Assembly (NCBI GenBank): GCA_003648575.1
Contig: QMPN01000055.1
Coordinates: 1 to 13,997 of the forward strand
Source: Bacteroidota bacterium
GTDB lineage: Bacteria; Bacteroidota; Bacteroidia; Bacteroidales; B18-G4
Length of the DNA stretch: 13,997 bases
Reading direction: 5' to 3'
Shown: piece after piece, positions 1 to 5,991 of the stretch
Layout: every line of letters begins with the position of its first letter
How positions within the stretch are numbered: the stretch's first letter is position 1
Translations under genes and position numbers: made by a program
Notes under the pieces: model-generated
Seen by the model: only the letters and a program-made list of their open reading frames with translations
The model's database searches: none
What the model was told of the DNA's origin: nothing

Positions 1-80
1 TCCGATCCTTCCGGAGCAGTCACATTGAATCGCTTCTCAATTACTTCTGTCTTTTGTACCAGTATGTAGCGGCCGCACAT
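1..80 (-). CDS. SRAP-family (YedK/HMCES-type) protein, 5' end only
   Basis: The minus strand from 80 down to the window edge is open and begins MCGRYILVQKTEVIEKRFNV, followed by TAPEGS. The Met-Cys-Gly-Arg-[YF] start is the hallmark of the SOS response-associated peptidase (SRAP) family. In this family Met1 is removed and Cys2 becomes the N-terminal nucleophile that cross-links to abasic sites in single-stranded DNA, shielding them during replication. Only 26 codons are visible; the rest of this family of usually about 220 residues lies outside the window. A TATCTTTA box lies 16 bases upstream of the start, and 144 bases with two heptamer arrays separate it from the next gene upstream, so it is probably its own transcription unit. 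The family call rests on the N-terminus alone, but that motif is very specific. Confidence 0.8.
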   Translation of the reverse strand, partial: MCGRYILVQKTEVIEKRFNVTAPEGS

Positions 81-96
81 GGATTGACATTTGCAG

Positions 97-104
97 TAAA
101 GATA
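97..104 (-). promoter_or_regulatory. Candidate -7 box (TATCTTTA) of the SRAP gene
   Basis: Read on the minus strand this is TATCTTTA, seven of eight matches to the Bacteroidota -7 consensus TAnnTTTG. It lies 16 bases upstream of the SRAP ATG. The same TATCTTT core appears upstream of the genes starting at 1220 and 13320, which supports the call. I see no clear TTG -33 element at the expected distance. Confidence 0.35.
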
Positions 105-113
105 ATTAATATA

Positions 114-148
114 TGGGGACAGGGTTCGAGGTGCGTGGGACGAGATTG
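114..148 (+). repeat. Heptamer array A1 (plus-oriented arm)
   Basis: Five 7-bp units can be laid out from 114; the third (128-134) is GAGGTGC, a perfect N-R-R-R-T-R-C unit. The first four units all end in C at 7-bp intervals (120, 127, 134, 141), and the fifth is degenerate. It faces the opposite way to array A2 at 163-197, so the pair forms an imperfect inverted repeat with a 14-bp spacer in the gap between the SRPBCC gene's 3' end and the SRAP gene's promoter. This is the weakest of the seven arrays taken alone; its orientation relative to A2 is what makes it credible. Confidence 0.45.
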
Positions 149-162
149 TCCATGTTCCATTT

Positions 163-197
163 TCATCCAACACCTAGCACCTAGAACCTAGCACCTT
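163..197 (-). repeat. Heptamer array A2 (unit TAGGTGC)
   Basis: Read on the minus strand, five 7-bp units follow one another, four of them variants of TAGGTGC and the last TGGATGA. Three successive units begin with TAG (complement at 188-190, 181-183 and 174-176), so with 7-bp spacing all three minus-strand frames meet a stop within 17 bases. The array lies 28 bases past the stop of the minus-strand SRPBCC gene. Together with A1 it could also fold as an imperfect hairpin, but I see no T-tract that would make it a typical intrinsic terminator. Confidence 0.75.
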
Positions 198-224
198 AGT
201 AATAGCAAATATCTAAACAGTATA

Positions 225-1220
225 TTATTTTAAAGGAAAATAAATGATCGTTTCCCATTTCGCGGGGTCCGGCTCCTCACCAGGGTCGGTAACATAAACC
301 TCATAGGCCATGCCAACTACATCAAGCTTCATCACTTTGATATATTGTTCCAGAGCTTCATAAACGACAGCCATTTCTTCGTAGGGTCCAAGATATGTTG
401 CTTTTACAGCCTGTCCTCCCGGTGTATTAGCGGGCATGATCATATCTTCACCCTCTATGGCCTCTTCCAGCGGGATGCCCACCTCTACAAGGATCAATCC
501 TTCAGGATCCCAGTTGTAGTAGATAGAGTAAGGGTGTCCTGCCATTTTGCCTCCCTGGCGGATGGCATACATATATAGCAGAGGCATATAGGTTTCCATG
601 AATACCCCAAGATCAGCCATGGCTACAGAGTCCTTTACCGATATGGCAGGACCAGCAGCAAGTTCGGTAATGCTGATGCCTGGATAATCGGGAAGTGACT
701 CACAAAGGGTTTTCAGGTTCTGAAGACCCAACTCATAATCAGCGCCAAGGTCGGAGTCGATCATCAGTCCCATATAGCGGTACAAGGGGTTATATCCAAG
801 CTCACCATCTCCGGTCCAGCTAAGAAGGATATCATCGCCTTCCTGTTCAAATGTCATTTCCATGATCATTTTTTCGTTGATCCCTTCGAAGCCCAGTTCC
901 CATTTAAGCATGTTTGCAGGATCCAGTTCAATCAGCTTCAGTTCCCCTTTACCCATCTCTTCACCATCCCATTTCTGGACAGCTCCAACTTCGCAATTTC
1001 CAATATTTTCGATCACAGCCGTAGTGTCGGATTCGGCTGACCAGGGTGTCCATAGATCCCATTTTTCGAAATCACAGACCATATCATAAGCGACAGTTTT
1101 GTCTGTTTTTATCAATATTGAGCGTTCAACATGATAAGATCCCGGAAGCAGATAAGCTACCACTACCAGAAGGGCGATCAGTACGACCAGCCAGATGACA
1201 ATTTTTTTAAGCAGTTTCAT
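225..1220 (-). CDS. Membrane-anchored SRPBCC protein with C-terminal GyrI-like domain
   Basis: The 331-residue protein starts with a Lys-rich stretch and one hydrophobic segment (about residues 7-25), an uncleaved anchor or signal peptide. Residues about 28-175 look like an SRPBCC (START/polyketide-cyclase-like) domain: a VERS-I-I start, then D-FEKWDLWTPW, the usual W-x-x-W-x-P-W-like signature. Residues about 180-331 look like a GyrI-like (AraC effector-binding) domain: GG-x-AVKATYLGPYEEM, then EVYVTDPGEEPDP and a W-x-T-I-x-x-P ending. Both folds bind small hydrophobic or amphipathic ligands; the ligand here is unknown. This two-domain arrangement is familiar in Bacteroidota. The gene appears monocistronic, with a TATCTTTA box at 1247-1254. 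The ATG at 1220 is the only start that keeps the anchor intact. Confidence 0.85.
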   Translation of the reverse strand: MKLLKKIVIWLVVLIALLVVVAYLLPGSYHVERSILIKTDKTVAYDMVCDFEKWDLWTPWSAESDTTAVIENIGNCEVGAVQKWDGEEMGKGELKLIELDPANMLKWELGFEGINEKMIMEMTFEQEGDDILLSWTGDGELGYNPLYRYMGLMIDSDLGADYELGLQNLKTLCESLPDYPGISITELAAGPAISVKDSVAMADLGVFMETYMPLLYMYAIRQGGKMAGHPYSIYYNWDPEGLILVEVGIPLEEAIEGEDMIMPANTPGGQAVKATYLGPYEEMAVVYEALEQYIKVMKLDVVGMAYEVYVTDPGEEPDPAKWETIIYFPLK

Positions 1221-1246
1221 GTTTAGTTGTTTTAGGTGTATGAGGG

Positions 1247-1254
1247 TAAAGATA
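1247..1254 (-). promoter_or_regulatory. Candidate -7 box (TATCTTTA) of the SRPBCC-GyrI gene
   Basis: The minus strand reads TATCTTTA, seven of eight matches to TAnnTTTG, 26 bases upstream of the ATG at 1220. It is identical to the box in front of the SRAP gene. No convincing -33 TTG is visible. Confidence 0.35.
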
Positions 1255-1292
1255 GTAAATCTGTTCGTGGAAGTAAAGAGAATTGTACTTTC

Positions 1293-1327
1293 CGGATACC
1301 GGTCACCGGCTACCGGTTACCGGTTAC
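1293..1327 (+). repeat. Heptamer array B (unit CGGTTAC / CGGATAC), overlapping a gene end
   Basis: Five 7-bp units run back to back, each CGG followed by a variable middle and ending in AC, with a degenerate sixth after them. On the minus strand the array gives stop triplets every 7 bases: TAA at 1326-1324, TAA at 1319-1317, TAG at 1312-1310 and TGA at 1305-1303, covering all three frames. The TAA at 1319-1317 is the actual stop codon of the DUF6599-like gene, whose last residues (T-G-N-R) are also encoded by the array. Confidence 0.85.
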
Positions 1328-2273
1328 CGGTTTTGCCTGTTGCCGAAACGTGCATGCTCTGTACGATTACTTCCCTAATACTATTTAGTTCTGGTTCGCC
1401 GGTAGAGATGAAAACAATCAGAAAACTGTTCTCAAAATGGCAATCGATCTGCTGCTCTTTCCTGTCTTTCATATGGAATGAGCCCCTCAGGATGAATTGG
1501 TCATGATACTTCGAGCTATTTGTGAAGAACTCCTTGGCAGCCTTGTACTTATCGATACATTCCCCTTCATTATTATATCTGAGCAAAAAGACTTTTAGAT
1601 CGGGATAAATGGCTGCTGCGCCATCTTTGTAGCCGAAAACATCTTTGTAATGGAAGCTATAGATGCTTGATAAGCCAAGGTTTCCTTTAAAGTAAATAGC
1701 TCTTTCCGGATCAGCCCTCCCTGTCTGAACAGCTTTCATCAGCCCGGGGGCGAGATAAGAATTTTCGATCTTTTTATGAAGGCATCCTGCCACATATTGC
1801 AATTCAGCACTTTCCAGTTCATCAAAATAGATGTAGATCATGTATTTGCCTTTGATAAACTGGGCAAAACCCTCCCCTCTTCTCCCGGCAACTCCTGACA
1901 TAAACGGCTTTGCGTTGGAGGTGTATGTAAGGGAATAGATGCCCCAGGCAGCATCAGGGCTCCCCATATCGTAGATCTCCACCTTAAGAGTAGTCGTGTC
2001 GGATATGCTTATTCCGGCAGCAAGGACCTCTATAAAGCCAAATTCGTGATACAATTCGGCTCCACCATTGATAAGGTTAAAAAGATCGTCACCCACAAAG
2101 AGTTCGGGTTCGCCTGATATTTCAATTGCAGGGCAAGAAGTATCCGGCAGGATATCATAAAGGGATTCCTGAGCAGAGGTAATAGTAGTGCATAGGAGTG
2201 CAATAAATAAAACTAATGCTGGTATAGCTATTCGATTTCTCACTACCTTCGAAATGACAATTTTTCTAATCAT
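1317..2273 (-). CDS. DUF6599-like secreted protein
   Basis: I choose the ATG at 2273, giving 318 residues; an earlier in-frame ATG at 2339 lies inside the upstream gene and would add repeat-encoded residues. From 2273 the protein has a basic start, a hydrophobic core (IPALVLFIALLC) and a plausible cleavage site at TSAQ, so it is exported. The mature part opens with DILPDTSCPAIEIS, then has LINGGAELYHEFGF and a YDMGSPDAAWGIYS segment, features I associate with the DUF6599 family, whose function is not known. It follows the DUF362 gene by 49 bases and is probably co-transcribed with it. Two oddities: the signal-peptide codons coincide with an intergenic-type repeat (2227-2260), and the stop codon lies in heptamer array B. 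The family call is from memory of its motifs and is moderate. Confidence 0.75.
   Translation of the reverse strand: MIRKIVISKVVRNRIAIPALVLFIALLCTTITSAQESLYDILPDTSCPAIEISGEPELFVGDDLFNLINGGAELYHEFGFIEVLAAGISISDTTTLKVEIYDMGSPDAAWGIYSLTYTSNAKPFMSGVAGRRGEGFAQFIKGKYMIYIYFDELESAELQYVAGCLHKKIENSYLAPGLMKAVQTGRADPERAIYFKGNLGLSSIYSFHYKDVFGYKDGAAAIYPDLKVFLLRYNNEGECIDKYKAAKEFFTNSSKYHDQFILRGSFHMKDRKEQQIDCHFENSFLIVFISTGEPELNSIREVIVQSMHVSATGKTGNR
2227..2260 (-). repeat. Repeat resembling a Bacteroidota intergenic element, inside a signal-peptide coding region
   Basis: Read on the minus strand the segment starts TTGTCATTTCGAAGG and continues to GAGAAATCGAATAGC. From general experience this resembles a dispersed element common between genes in Bacteroidota genomes (TTGTCATTTCGA...GAGAAATC). 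Here it is in frame and encodes residues IVISKVVRNRIA of the DUF6599-like protein's signal peptide. There is only one copy in this window, so its status as a repeat is from background knowledge, not seen here. Confidence 0.5.
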
Positions 2274-2286
2274 CTTATTTATTCCA

Positions 2287-2313
2287 ATTACCGATTCAAC
2301 CGATTTAACTGAT
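2287..2313 (-). repeat. Nonamer tandem repeat (ATCGGTTGA-like), three units
   Basis: Three 9-bp units occupy 2287-2295, 2296-2304 and 2305-2313; on the minus strand each starts ATC[A/G]GT. It fills most of the 49-bp gap between the DUF362 stop and the downstream gene's start at 2273. The 9-bp period distinguishes it from the 7-bp arrays elsewhere. If translation began at 2339 it would be read as VTSVKSVESV, a low-complexity run that argues against that start. Confidence 0.7.
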
Positions 2314-2322
2314 GTAACAACA

Positions 2323-3264
2323 TTAGGAAATTTCCACAATATTCAAGCCATCAAGATCATAGGATCCAAGTCCGGCAGTTTCTGCCTTAAGCAATGTAGG
2401 AACATCCTCGGCCGCTACATCATTATAAGAAACACCAAGAGCATCCATGGCTACCAGATTTGTACCAGCAAAAACTTTATCCAGTTTACTCATCTCGCCA
2501 GGACCTGCAGGGCCATTTGTGGTTATAAACTCTGTGGCGTCGCCAATAATCAGATCGGGCTGCCTGTGAAGGTTGATATCTGCGATGCACTGTGCCAGAA
2601 AATCGGGGTCGTTGCGTTCGCCTGAGCCCAGGTGAAAAAATACATTGGTTTTCCTGGTGCAGAATCCCATCGTATTCTTCAAGGCGCCTGTATACATGGA
2701 TCCGGCATGATGCTTGGCTATGAAAATATTGATCAACACATCAACTTCATCCATGGCTTTGACCACTTCAACATCCTTGAGTGAAACAGCACCTTCGATG
2801 CCTGGAAGTGTTTTCCAGTCTTCTTCAATGAATTCAGCAGGAAAATCATTGCTTTCCACCTGGGAGAGTTTCCCGAGCATATCTTTCATTTCTTCATAGC
2901 GAGGGCTCCTTTCCCAATAAACATCATGAATGTATTGAACGCTCAGGACTTCATCAGCCCCTGCTTCAAAACACATTTTCATCACTGAGAGGGTAATATC
3001 CGGGTCGACATACGCGCCTTTTTGATCGAAGCCGGCATTCACCAGCAAGCCTACTTTTGATCCCTTTGGGACAAATTTTCCCATGCCGCCGAGTACATCA
3101 ACCGCCTTTTTTGTATTCTCGAAAGAATCGGTCCCGTTCACAACAGCAATGTCTGCATCCTTACTTATAGCTCCTGCCATGACTTCCCGTCCAAGGAGAG
3201 ATGTTCCGATGAATGCAGCAGCCCCGGTAGCTGCTCCACGTTTAATAAATGATCTTCGGTCCAT
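2323..3264 (-). CDS. Tat-exported DUF362 domain protein
   Basis: The 313-residue protein begins MDRRSFIKRGAATGAAAF, a twin-arginine signal with the R-R-x-F-x-K core at residues 3-8, so it should be exported folded, possibly with a cofactor. The mature region (about residues 35-313) has DUF362-like features: KVGLLVNAGF, a VDVLINIFIAKHH stretch after the lysine-rich middle, TGALKNTMGF, and DLIIGDATEF near the end. DUF362 proteins are often found with Fe-S or metal-handling genes, but this copy shows no CxxCxxC ferredoxin motif, and no reaction can be assigned. It is the first gene of a two-gene unit with the DUF6599-like gene. Heptamer array C lies immediately upstream of its start. Confidence 0.85.
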   Translation of the reverse strand: MDRRSFIKRGAATGAAAFIGTSLLGREVMAGAISKDADIAVVNGTDSFENTKKAVDVLGGMGKFVPKGSKVGLLVNAGFDQKGAYVDPDITLSVMKMCFEAGADEVLSVQYIHDVYWERSPRYEEMKDMLGKLSQVESNDFPAEFIEEDWKTLPGIEGAVSLKDVEVVKAMDEVDVLINIFIAKHHAGSMYTGALKNTMGFCTRKTNVFFHLGSGERNDPDFLAQCIADINLHRQPDLIIGDATEFITTNGPAGPGEMSKLDKVFAGTNLVAMDALGVSYNDVAAEDVPTLLKAETAGLGSYDLDGLNIVEIS

Positions 3265-3269
3265 GATGA

Positions 3270-3304
3270 ATGGTATTAAGTACTAGGTACAAGGTACAAG
3301 GTAC
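3270..3304 (+). repeat. Heptamer array C (unit AAGGTAC)
   Basis: Units at 3277-3283 (TAAGTAC), 3284-3290, 3291-3297 and 3298-3304 match N-R-R-R-T-R-C perfectly, and a fifth at 3270-3276 is a weaker match. The array sits between the DUF362 start and the terminator of the upstream acidic-protein gene, 5 bases from the DUF362 ATG at its nearest. It therefore lies where the DUF362 leader or promoter would be expected. Confidence 0.85.
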
Positions 3305-3336
3305 AAAAAAGAAGCCACCTCATTGAGATGGCTTTT
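3303..3336 (-). terminator. Intrinsic terminator of the acidic-protein gene
   Basis: Arms at 3312-3321 and 3325-3334 pair over ten positions with one G-T wobble, around a 3-base loop. On the minus strand the hairpin is followed by CTTTTTTG, a good U-tract. It lies about 40 bases past the stop at 3378. A shorter T run on the plus side means it may work in both directions, but no plus-strand gene ends here. Confidence 0.75.
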
Positions 3337-3377
3337 CATAAGCTTAAAAAAATATGTGGAGCGGGAGGTTTATCCCA

Positions 3378-4202
3378 TTAGTCGTCGTCTTTCTTTTTTT
3401 TCTTTTTCTTGTCCTTGTCATGATCATGGTCACAGTCATGATCGTGCTCTTTTACCTCCTCGGTAATGATGATCACTTCCTTATGCTTAACTACTTTTAT
3501 TTCTTCTCCAGCCTTACCGGTGGTCATAATAATAATTTTGCTACTGTCTCCTTCTATCTGCTTCATTAAGATCTCATAGCTGATCTCTTCATTATCATCG
3601 CTATGCCATATCATAACATCTTCTTCCCCTTCTTCTCCCCCGGTCTTAATGGTATAAGTGATTACGGTATCGCCATCTTCAGTCTCAACCTCAACATTCA
3701 TTGTTTTTGAAACGACCATTTTGTGCTCTCCGTCATGGTTTTTGTGCTTGCAATCCTCTGATTTTAATACAATAGTAATCGTGCTGTCACCGTCAACTTC
3801 ACTCACCCAGACATTTTGCGATCCGGATGAACCTCCTTCAACTTCCACCACAACTTCACCCTCGTCATCGATTTCAACGGAGTAGAAATAAGCTTTTTTG
3901 CTTGTTTCCGGAGCTTTGATCATATAAACCTTTTGCGTACCATCCAGATCCAGGTCTATATCCAATTCTTCCAGCTTCTTGAGCAATTCTTCATCATCGG
4001 TCACGCTTGTCCAGTCCCCGTCAAAGTCTTCATCAAGGATTATAGTAGTATCGAGGCTGATATTGCCATCCTCTTCTGTGACCATTTTGATCATTACAGT
4101 CTTCTCTTCTTTTACCTCCTGGGCATTCGCCAGGCTGAAAGTGAAACTAGCTGCGATAAGCAGGACAATCGCCTTTAGATTCATGTGTCTGTTTTTTTTC
4201 AT
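3378..4202 (-). CDS. Acidic exported protein with two Cys/His clusters and a His-Asp-Lys tail
   Basis: The 274-residue protein has a signal peptide ending SLANA-Q (about residue 28), then a very Asp/Glu-rich body. Beta-strand-like units recur around DGDSTITIVLK (137-147), DGDTVITYTIK (176-186) and EGDSSKIIIMT (217-227). Cluster one is C151-K-H-K-N-H-D-G-E-H160; cluster two at 251-262 is KEHDHDCDHDHD, followed by seven Lys and three Asp. Two Cys, each surrounded by His and Asp, suggest binding of Zn, Cu or Ni in the periplasm or outside the cell, but this is inference and I recognise no named family. M7 (4184) is an alternative start. The coding strand has runs of eight A just after the ATG (4192-4199) and near the 3' end (3394-3401). 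The gene is divergent from the sensor kinase, with GTTAA boxes between them. Confidence 0.8.
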   Translation of the reverse strand: MKKNRHMNLKAIVLLIAASFTFSLANAQEVKEEKTVMIKMVTEEDGNISLDTTIILDEDFDGDWTSVTDDEELLKKLEELDIDLDLDGTQKVYMIKAPETSKKAYFYSVEIDDEGEVVVEVEGGSSGSQNVWVSEVDGDSTITIVLKSEDCKHKNHDGEHKMVVSKTMNVEVETEDGDTVITYTIKTGGEEGEEDVMIWHSDDNEEISYEILMKQIEGDSSKIIIMTTGKAGEEIKVVKHKEVIIITEEVKEHDHDCDHDHDKDKKKKKKKDDD

Positions 4203-4232
4203 GGTGTGATTTTTTGTTTAACAATTACTCAG

Positions 4233-4240
4233 CAAAACTA
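4233..4240 (-). promoter_or_regulatory. Candidate -7 box (TAGTTTTG) of the acidic-protein gene
   Basis: On the minus strand this is TAGTTTTG, a full match to the Bacteroidota -7 consensus TAnnTTTG, 30 bases upstream of the ATG at 4202. No TTG -33 element is evident at the usual distance. The GTTAA boxes begin 21 bases upstream of it, where an OmpR-family activator would normally bind to replace a weak -33 element. Confidence 0.45.
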
Positions 4241-4261
4241 ATAATGTGCTGGTAACGAGCA

Positions 4262-4298
4262 GTTAAAATGAAGTTAAAAAAGGTTAAGGAAAGGTTAA
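4262..4298. promoter_or_regulatory. Four phased GTTAA boxes: putative response-regulator operator
   Basis: GTTAA occurs at 4262-4266, 4273-4277, 4283-4287 and 4294-4298, spacings of 11, 10 and 11 bp, each preceded by A or G. Direct repeats of a 5-6-bp core once per helical turn are the usual binding pattern of OmpR/PhoB-type winged-helix regulators, which is the class encoded at 5988. The boxes lie between the acidic-protein promoter and the kinase gene, so they could serve either side. A further GTTAA on the other strand lies at 4218-4222. Confidence 0.6.
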
Positions 4299-4338
4299 AG
4301 TGAGTAATTTCAATACATTATTTAATAATTTTGAACCC

Positions 4339-5991
4339 ATGAACAGGCGTTTATTCATTTTCGTGATCATACTTATGGGAGCCTCTCTTGCAGGGATCAT
4401 CCTGCTGCAGCTGTTCTGGATCAGGAATGCAATCAGTATACGTGAAGAGCATTTCAACAAGACCGTGAATGTGGCACTGAGGGAAACCGCTGATAAGCTT
4501 GAGTCGCATGAGAACATCCTTTTGCTGAATGAGAAGATCACAAGCTTCGATAAGGCAGGAATGACGAATGTATACTCGGACACAAGCGAGCATAACTATT
4601 ATATCAATATAGACTCCTCCCATTCAGCTTCATTCGGTTATGCATACGAGCATGCTGAAGATGCTGACTATGTAGTGAGCGTATGGACCGGAGACGATGA
4701 GGTTGAACTGGTCGAATATAAACATGAGGTAAGGATCGACGGTCTGCGGCATACGGTCTCAAGATTAAAAACTGAGGTGGATGTCGACAGCATCAGCAAA
4801 TTCATTACGCACGACATCGTATTTATAGGTGAGGGTGGAGATACAATGATCAAAGGGCCTGAAGACCAGTATATCATTATAAAAAGGGCGCAGAATTTGA
4901 ATGAGGCCTTTGTAAGGATGGCCTATGAGATCGAGACCACACCTGTTCCCATTGAGGAAAGGGTTGATGCAGATGTTCTTTTTCGGGTATTGTCAGACGA
5001 GCTCTTCAATAAAGGCATACTCGCCCCATTTGAATTTGCCGTAATGAAATTGGATAGTGTAAAAGCCTTCCCGGTCACGAGCACTGGATTTAACACGAAT
5101 GACCTCGACAAAAAATATGCAGTCAGGATTTTCCCAAATGAGCTGCTGGGGGAGTCAAATTTTCTGCTTCTGCAATTTCCGGGACGGAATATTCACCTGC
5201 TTAAATCCATGGCATGGACACTGGCTGGCTCACTCCTGCTTACCGTGATTATACTTATCACTTTTGCCATCACCATATTCATGATACTGAGGCAGAAAAA
5301 GCTATCCGATATCAAATCGGATTTCATCAATAATATGACACATGAGTTTAAAACCCCGATAGCTACTATCTCCCTGGCTGTAGATTCGATCAATAGTCCT
5401 AAGATCATTAAAGAGGAAAAAGAGGTCAGATACTATACCGATATAATCAAGGAAGAGAGCATCCGCATGAATAACCAGGTGGAAAGTGTTTTACGCATGT
5501 CATTGCTGGATAAACACGAGCTCGAGTTTAATTGCATCGACTCCGACATTCATGAACTGATCGTTGGGGCTGTTTCCAAGGCCGGCCTTCTACTGAAAGA
5601 AAGAAATGGTAGTATAGAGATCAAAGCTGAGGCAGAAAACAGTGTTTTTGAAATAGACCCTGACCATTTCACCAATGCTATACTGAACCTCCTTGATAAT
5701 GCCATTAAATATTCAGAAAATGATCCGGACATTCTGATAGTGACAAAGGATACAGCTAAGGGCATCTCCGTTAGTGTGCAGGATCATGGAATGGGCATGA
5801 GCAAGGAGGTACAACAAAAGATCTTCGAAAAGTTTTACCGTAAAACAAGCGGAAACATACATAACATTAAAGGGTTTGGGCTTGGGTTGAGTTACGTAAA
5901 AGCCATTGTGGATGCCGTTAAGGGCAGCATCAGCGTGAAGAGTGAGCCCGGAAAAGGAAGTACCTTTAAGATACTGATCCCGAAGAGATGA
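4339..5991 (+). CDS. Two-component sensor histidine kinase (RprX-like)
   Basis: I prefer the ATG at 4339 (550 residues), which begins MNRRLFIFVIILMG directly before the first membrane segment. A GTG at 4300 adds 13 residues and has an AAGGAAAGG upstream, but it abuts the GTTAA boxes. In the longer numbering, membrane helices lie at about 18-40 and 303-330, flanking a periplasmic sensor of about 260 residues. The cytoplasmic part has the HisKA motif MTHEFKTP (His348), the N-box LNLLDNAIKYS, DHGMGM, the F-box KIFEKFYR and the G2 box GFGLGL, so all catalytic elements are present. A kinase with this layout autophosphorylates and passes phosphate to the regulator encoded next, with which it shares the ATGA overlap. 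The layout resembles Bacteroides RprX. The signal it senses is not known. Confidence 0.93.
   Translation: MNRRLFIFVIILMGASLAGIILLQLFWIRNAISIREEHFNKTVNVALRETADKLESHENILLLNEKITSFDKAGMTNVYSDTSEHNYYINIDSSHSASFGYAYEHAEDADYVVSVWTGDDEVELVEYKHEVRIDGLRHTVSRLKTEVDVDSISKFITHDIVFIGEGGDTMIKGPEDQYIIIKRAQNLNEAFVRMAYEIETTPVPIEERVDADVLFRVLSDELFNKGILAPFEFAVMKLDSVKAFPVTSTGFNTNDLDKKYAVRIFPNELLGESNFLLLQFPGRNIHLLKSMAWTLAGSLLLTVIILITFAITIFMILRQKKLSDIKSDFINNMTHEFKTPIATISLAVDSINSPKIIKEEKEVRYYTDIIKEESIRMNNQVESVLRMSLLDKHELEFNCIDSDIHELIVGAVSKAGLLLKERNGSIEIKAEAENSVFEIDPDHFTNAILNLLDNAIKYSENDPDILIVTKDTAKGISVSVQDHGMGMSKEVQQKIFEKFYRKTSGNIHNIKGFGLGLSYVKAIVDAVKGSISVKSEPGKGSTFKILIPKR

Noticed and set aside
2274..2339. Start of the DUF6599-like gene at the ATG at 2339
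   Set aside because: It lies within the DUF362 gene, and the added residues would come from the nonamer repeat; the Met at 2273 sits directly before a normal signal peptide.
2188..2625. A 145-codon plus-strand frame over the DUF6599/DUF362 junction
   Set aside because: It runs antisense to two well-supported genes, has no family features and consists partly of repeat sequence.
4326..4333. TAATTTTG as a kinase promoter -7 box
   Set aside because: It matches the consensus but ends only 5 bases before the chosen ATG, leaving almost no leader, and has no -33 partner.
4300..4338. GTG at 4300 as the kinase start
   Set aside because: It abuts the phased GTTAA boxes and adds 13 residues before a normal MNRR-type kinase N-terminus. 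It does have a purine-rich AAGGAAAGG upstream, so it is not excluded.
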